From contig WKLE02001069.1 in assembly GCA_014885115.2 (NCBI GenBank), positions 1,336 through 31,758 of the forward strand: a DNA stretch of 30,423 nt, given 5' to 3'. The notes beneath the pieces are model-generated. The model searched no databases. It was not told the origin of the DNA and saw nothing but the letters and a program-made list of their open reading frames with translations. The translations under genes were made by a program, and so were the position numbers. Below, piece by piece: positions 28,583 to 30,423 of this stretch. Every line of letters starts with the position of its first letter. Position 1 is the stretch's first letter. The DNA is from Asterionellopsis glacialis. Its lineage: Eukaryota > Bacillariophyta > Plagiogrammaphyceae > Rhaphoneidales > Asterionellopsidaceae.

Positions 28583-30291
28583 TGAGGATAATCCTTATTT
28601 TTTTTCATGCTTTTTGTGATTGAACCTGAAAAAGCAATACAAACTAACTATTTTTATAAAAAAAGTAGTGTACACTACAGCAAGCAGTATATGAGTATTC
28701 TCCTCTAGAGTACGTTTAGAGGCGGGAATAAAAAAATCAAATCAAACCGTACAGATACTTCATCATCTGTTACCCAATCTTTCTAGATATATAGGAGATG
28801 TACATGGGGTATGTAAATCATCTTAATACTAATCTAGAAAAAAAACTACTATTTTGCACAACAAATCTTGATAGACTAGTCCACTTCGCACGTTTAGTAA
28901 AGACTATTGGTAAAGGACATTGATCCTAAAACCTATAACGAATGACCTAAAAATCAATCCAAAATTCTCGAACACACACAATTTCACAGGCACGGCGCAG
29001 ACATGGGTTTGAGTTGGTTGTTGAGAGCTGTGTACAAGGGTAATTTGAGTACCAGCTTCATACAGTATTTCAATTTTTTCAATATCATTTAACATTTTTG
29101 ATCGTAACTTCTTTTGTAAGTGGAATTACTAACTCATTCCTGTGTTTAAAATTCTTCTCTATTCAACTTAGTTACTCTTTCATACATTCTGTATACAATT
29201 TGTAACTCCTTTTAGGTTGGTTGTTGAGAAATGTATACAGACCTACACGTAATGTTAGGACTAGCTTTATATTTTTAGTGTTTATGCTGCAACCATTTTG
29301 GTCACAACTTCTCTTGTATTTGAAGTTACAACCCCGTTCTTATTTCATTAAACATCTCCTTCCAACGAAGATGCATTTTCAAATACGATTTGTTGTCACT
29401 TTTAGATTGGTTGTTGAGAAATGCATACAAAAGTAAATGTATGACATGATTCACGATCTTTTTTTAAAAACACTGTACTCGTAACGTCGTGGACGGTAAA
29501 GGATGTGATGACAAATTCTGTGGACGGGTCTCTAGTAGAGAGTATATTGACAAAGAAATAGAGTTGCACAAAGTCTTGTACAGGCAGTAAATCCACTGCG
29601 AACAATCAAAAGTAATTGTGAGTCCATGTTGATGCTAACAACTTTGGATAAAAAGTCATTTTATGAGAATAAGTTTACTTGTCCATTTGTTTAGTGTTCT
29701 AAAATATGCCAGATTGTTTACAATTTAAGTGCTGTACAACACAGAATGGTTTATAACTTCAAGATAATTTCTACCCACTTTTCTACAGTGTGGTCAAAGC
29801 CATACTATGTAGTGACTTGCTTAACTAAATCAGGTGCAACTAAACGTCCCCAAATCCCAGGTTGCGACCAAGAATAATGTGTCACATCTTCCAATACTTT
29901 ATTTTCTACATTATCTCCTTTTAGTGACACTGAAAATCTGACGTAACTTGAAATTTAACATGAAAGAGAGAGCATGGGCGGCATACATGTTCAAGATTAG
30001 AGTGTCATTCTGCAATTGGAAAATATATAAAAACATAGGCAGCAAAAGTTCTTCAAACCAATGATTGGAGAAATTGAAGAAACTAGTATTTCAGTGATTT
30101 CCAGGTAGATATGAAATTTTTTACTGTGCATAAAAGTTGACAATTTGTAATAAGAAACACACCAATTATTGTTACGTCCTTTTTCCTATTATTGTTTTTT
30201 TTACATGATTACAATGCATAAAAGCGAAACGCTCTAATTTAGGTAATTATTTCGTGTAGTCTCAAACTTGATCCTTTTCTGCATTCTTTGA
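28583..30291. other. Intergenic region with a diverged tandem repeat
   Basis: AT-rich, no convincing gene. It contains the three-copy diverged repeat at about 29011-29440, listed separately. Confidence 0.55.
29011..29440 (+). repeat. Diverged tandem repeat with TTGGTTGTTGAGA anchor, three copies
   Basis: TTGGTTGTTGAGA occurs at 29014, 29217 and 29407, giving periods of 203 and 190 bp. After each anchor comes a TGTATACA- or TGCATACA-like stretch. The first two intervals also share later blocks (TAGCTT/CAGCTTCATA, TCGTAACTTC or TCACAACTTC, TTTTGTAAGTGGAATTAC or TCTTGTATTTGAAGTTAC). The third copy is incomplete. Confidence 0.7.
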
Positions 30292-30423
30292 TCAGTTGAC
30301 ATACTTGATAAGTCCCTTGATGGAGTCCAATGCTGTCTTTGGACCAACTGCATTCTGGATCCATTTAGGAATTGAACCACCGGTGTCACCGCTAAAAGCA
30401 TACCTAATCGTTGTCCCAATAAT
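30292..30423 (-). CDS. C-terminal end of a START-like lipid-binding protein (partial)
   Basis: The final 43 codons of a minus-strand gene run off the right edge: the stop is at 30292-30294 and the 5' part lies beyond 30423. The peptide contains GDTGGSIPKWIQNAVGPKT and then ALDSIKGLIKYVN. START-domain proteins commonly end with a similar DPGG-x-IP-x-W-x-x-N stretch and a last amphipathic helix that covers the lipid pocket. The frame stays open to the edge. The assignment rests on this short segment only, so the ligand and full domain set cannot be judged. Confidence 0.6.
   Translation of the reverse strand: MIGTTIRYAFSGDTGGSIPKWIQNAVGPKTALDSIKGLIKYVN

Noticed and set aside
1..30423. CRISPR arrays, bacterial operons, riboswitches, rRNA
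   Set aside because: No short regularly spaced identical repeats, Shine-Dalgarno-led operons or rRNA segments were seen; the window is eukaryotic nuclear DNA.

Overview
This is an AT-rich nuclear segment of a eukaryote with GT-AG introns. A diatom or related stramenopile alga is the most likely source. The evidence is the mix of conserved eukaryotic genes (MCM3, LSM2, an ATG11/FIP200-type autophagy scaffold, a CCA-adding enzyme) with secreted or organelle-targeted leaders, short introns, Ser/Gln-rich insertions and a decayed repeat block. The species assignment is inference; no single marker proves it.

Layout. A 606-aa protein of unknown function with an N-terminal signal-like segment, repeated helical motifs and one membrane segment lies on the minus strand (528-2348). 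Divergent from it is a two-exon ATG11 gene (3344-6269) with an N-terminal ubiquitin-like fold and a C-terminal claw domain. LSM2 follows on the minus strand; its start codon forms the whole coding part of the first exon (7329-7331), with the rest at 6749-7066. Between LSM2 and the next gene lies the most unusual part of the window: three tandem circularly permuted tRNA genes (7574-7660, 7969-8064, 8174-8269). In each, the 3' half (T arm, acceptor 3' strand) precedes the 5' half (acceptor 5' strand, D arm), and each is followed by a T5 Pol III terminator. Rejoining the halves at the anticodon loop gives a tRNA-Ile with anticodon UAU. About 1.8 kb downstream is a CCA-adding tRNA nucleotidyltransferase gene (10049-12657), interrupted by a 35-N assembly gap.

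From about 12.8 to 21.1 kb there is no convincing gene. This block is almost free of CpG (about 17 by my manual count in 8.3 kb), holds diverged tandem repeats and a large imperfect inverted repeat, and looks like old, formerly methylated transposon-derived DNA. From 21.1 kb on, normal CpG content returns. A two-exon gene for an acidic secreted Cys-containing protein (22123-23035) follows, then a probably mitochondrial TPR protein on the minus strand (23390-24850). MCM3 has three exons (25805-28582) and shares a divergent upstream region containing E2F-like motifs with the TPR gene. The right end has a diverged tandem repeat and the last 43 codons of a minus-strand gene resembling the C-terminal end of a START lipid-binding domain (30292 to beyond the edge).

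The genes do not form one pathway. They are typical scattered eukaryotic housekeeping genes. A loose RNA theme (LSM2, permuted tRNA genes, CCA-adding enzyme) lies between 6.7 and 12.7 kb, but this may be coincidence.
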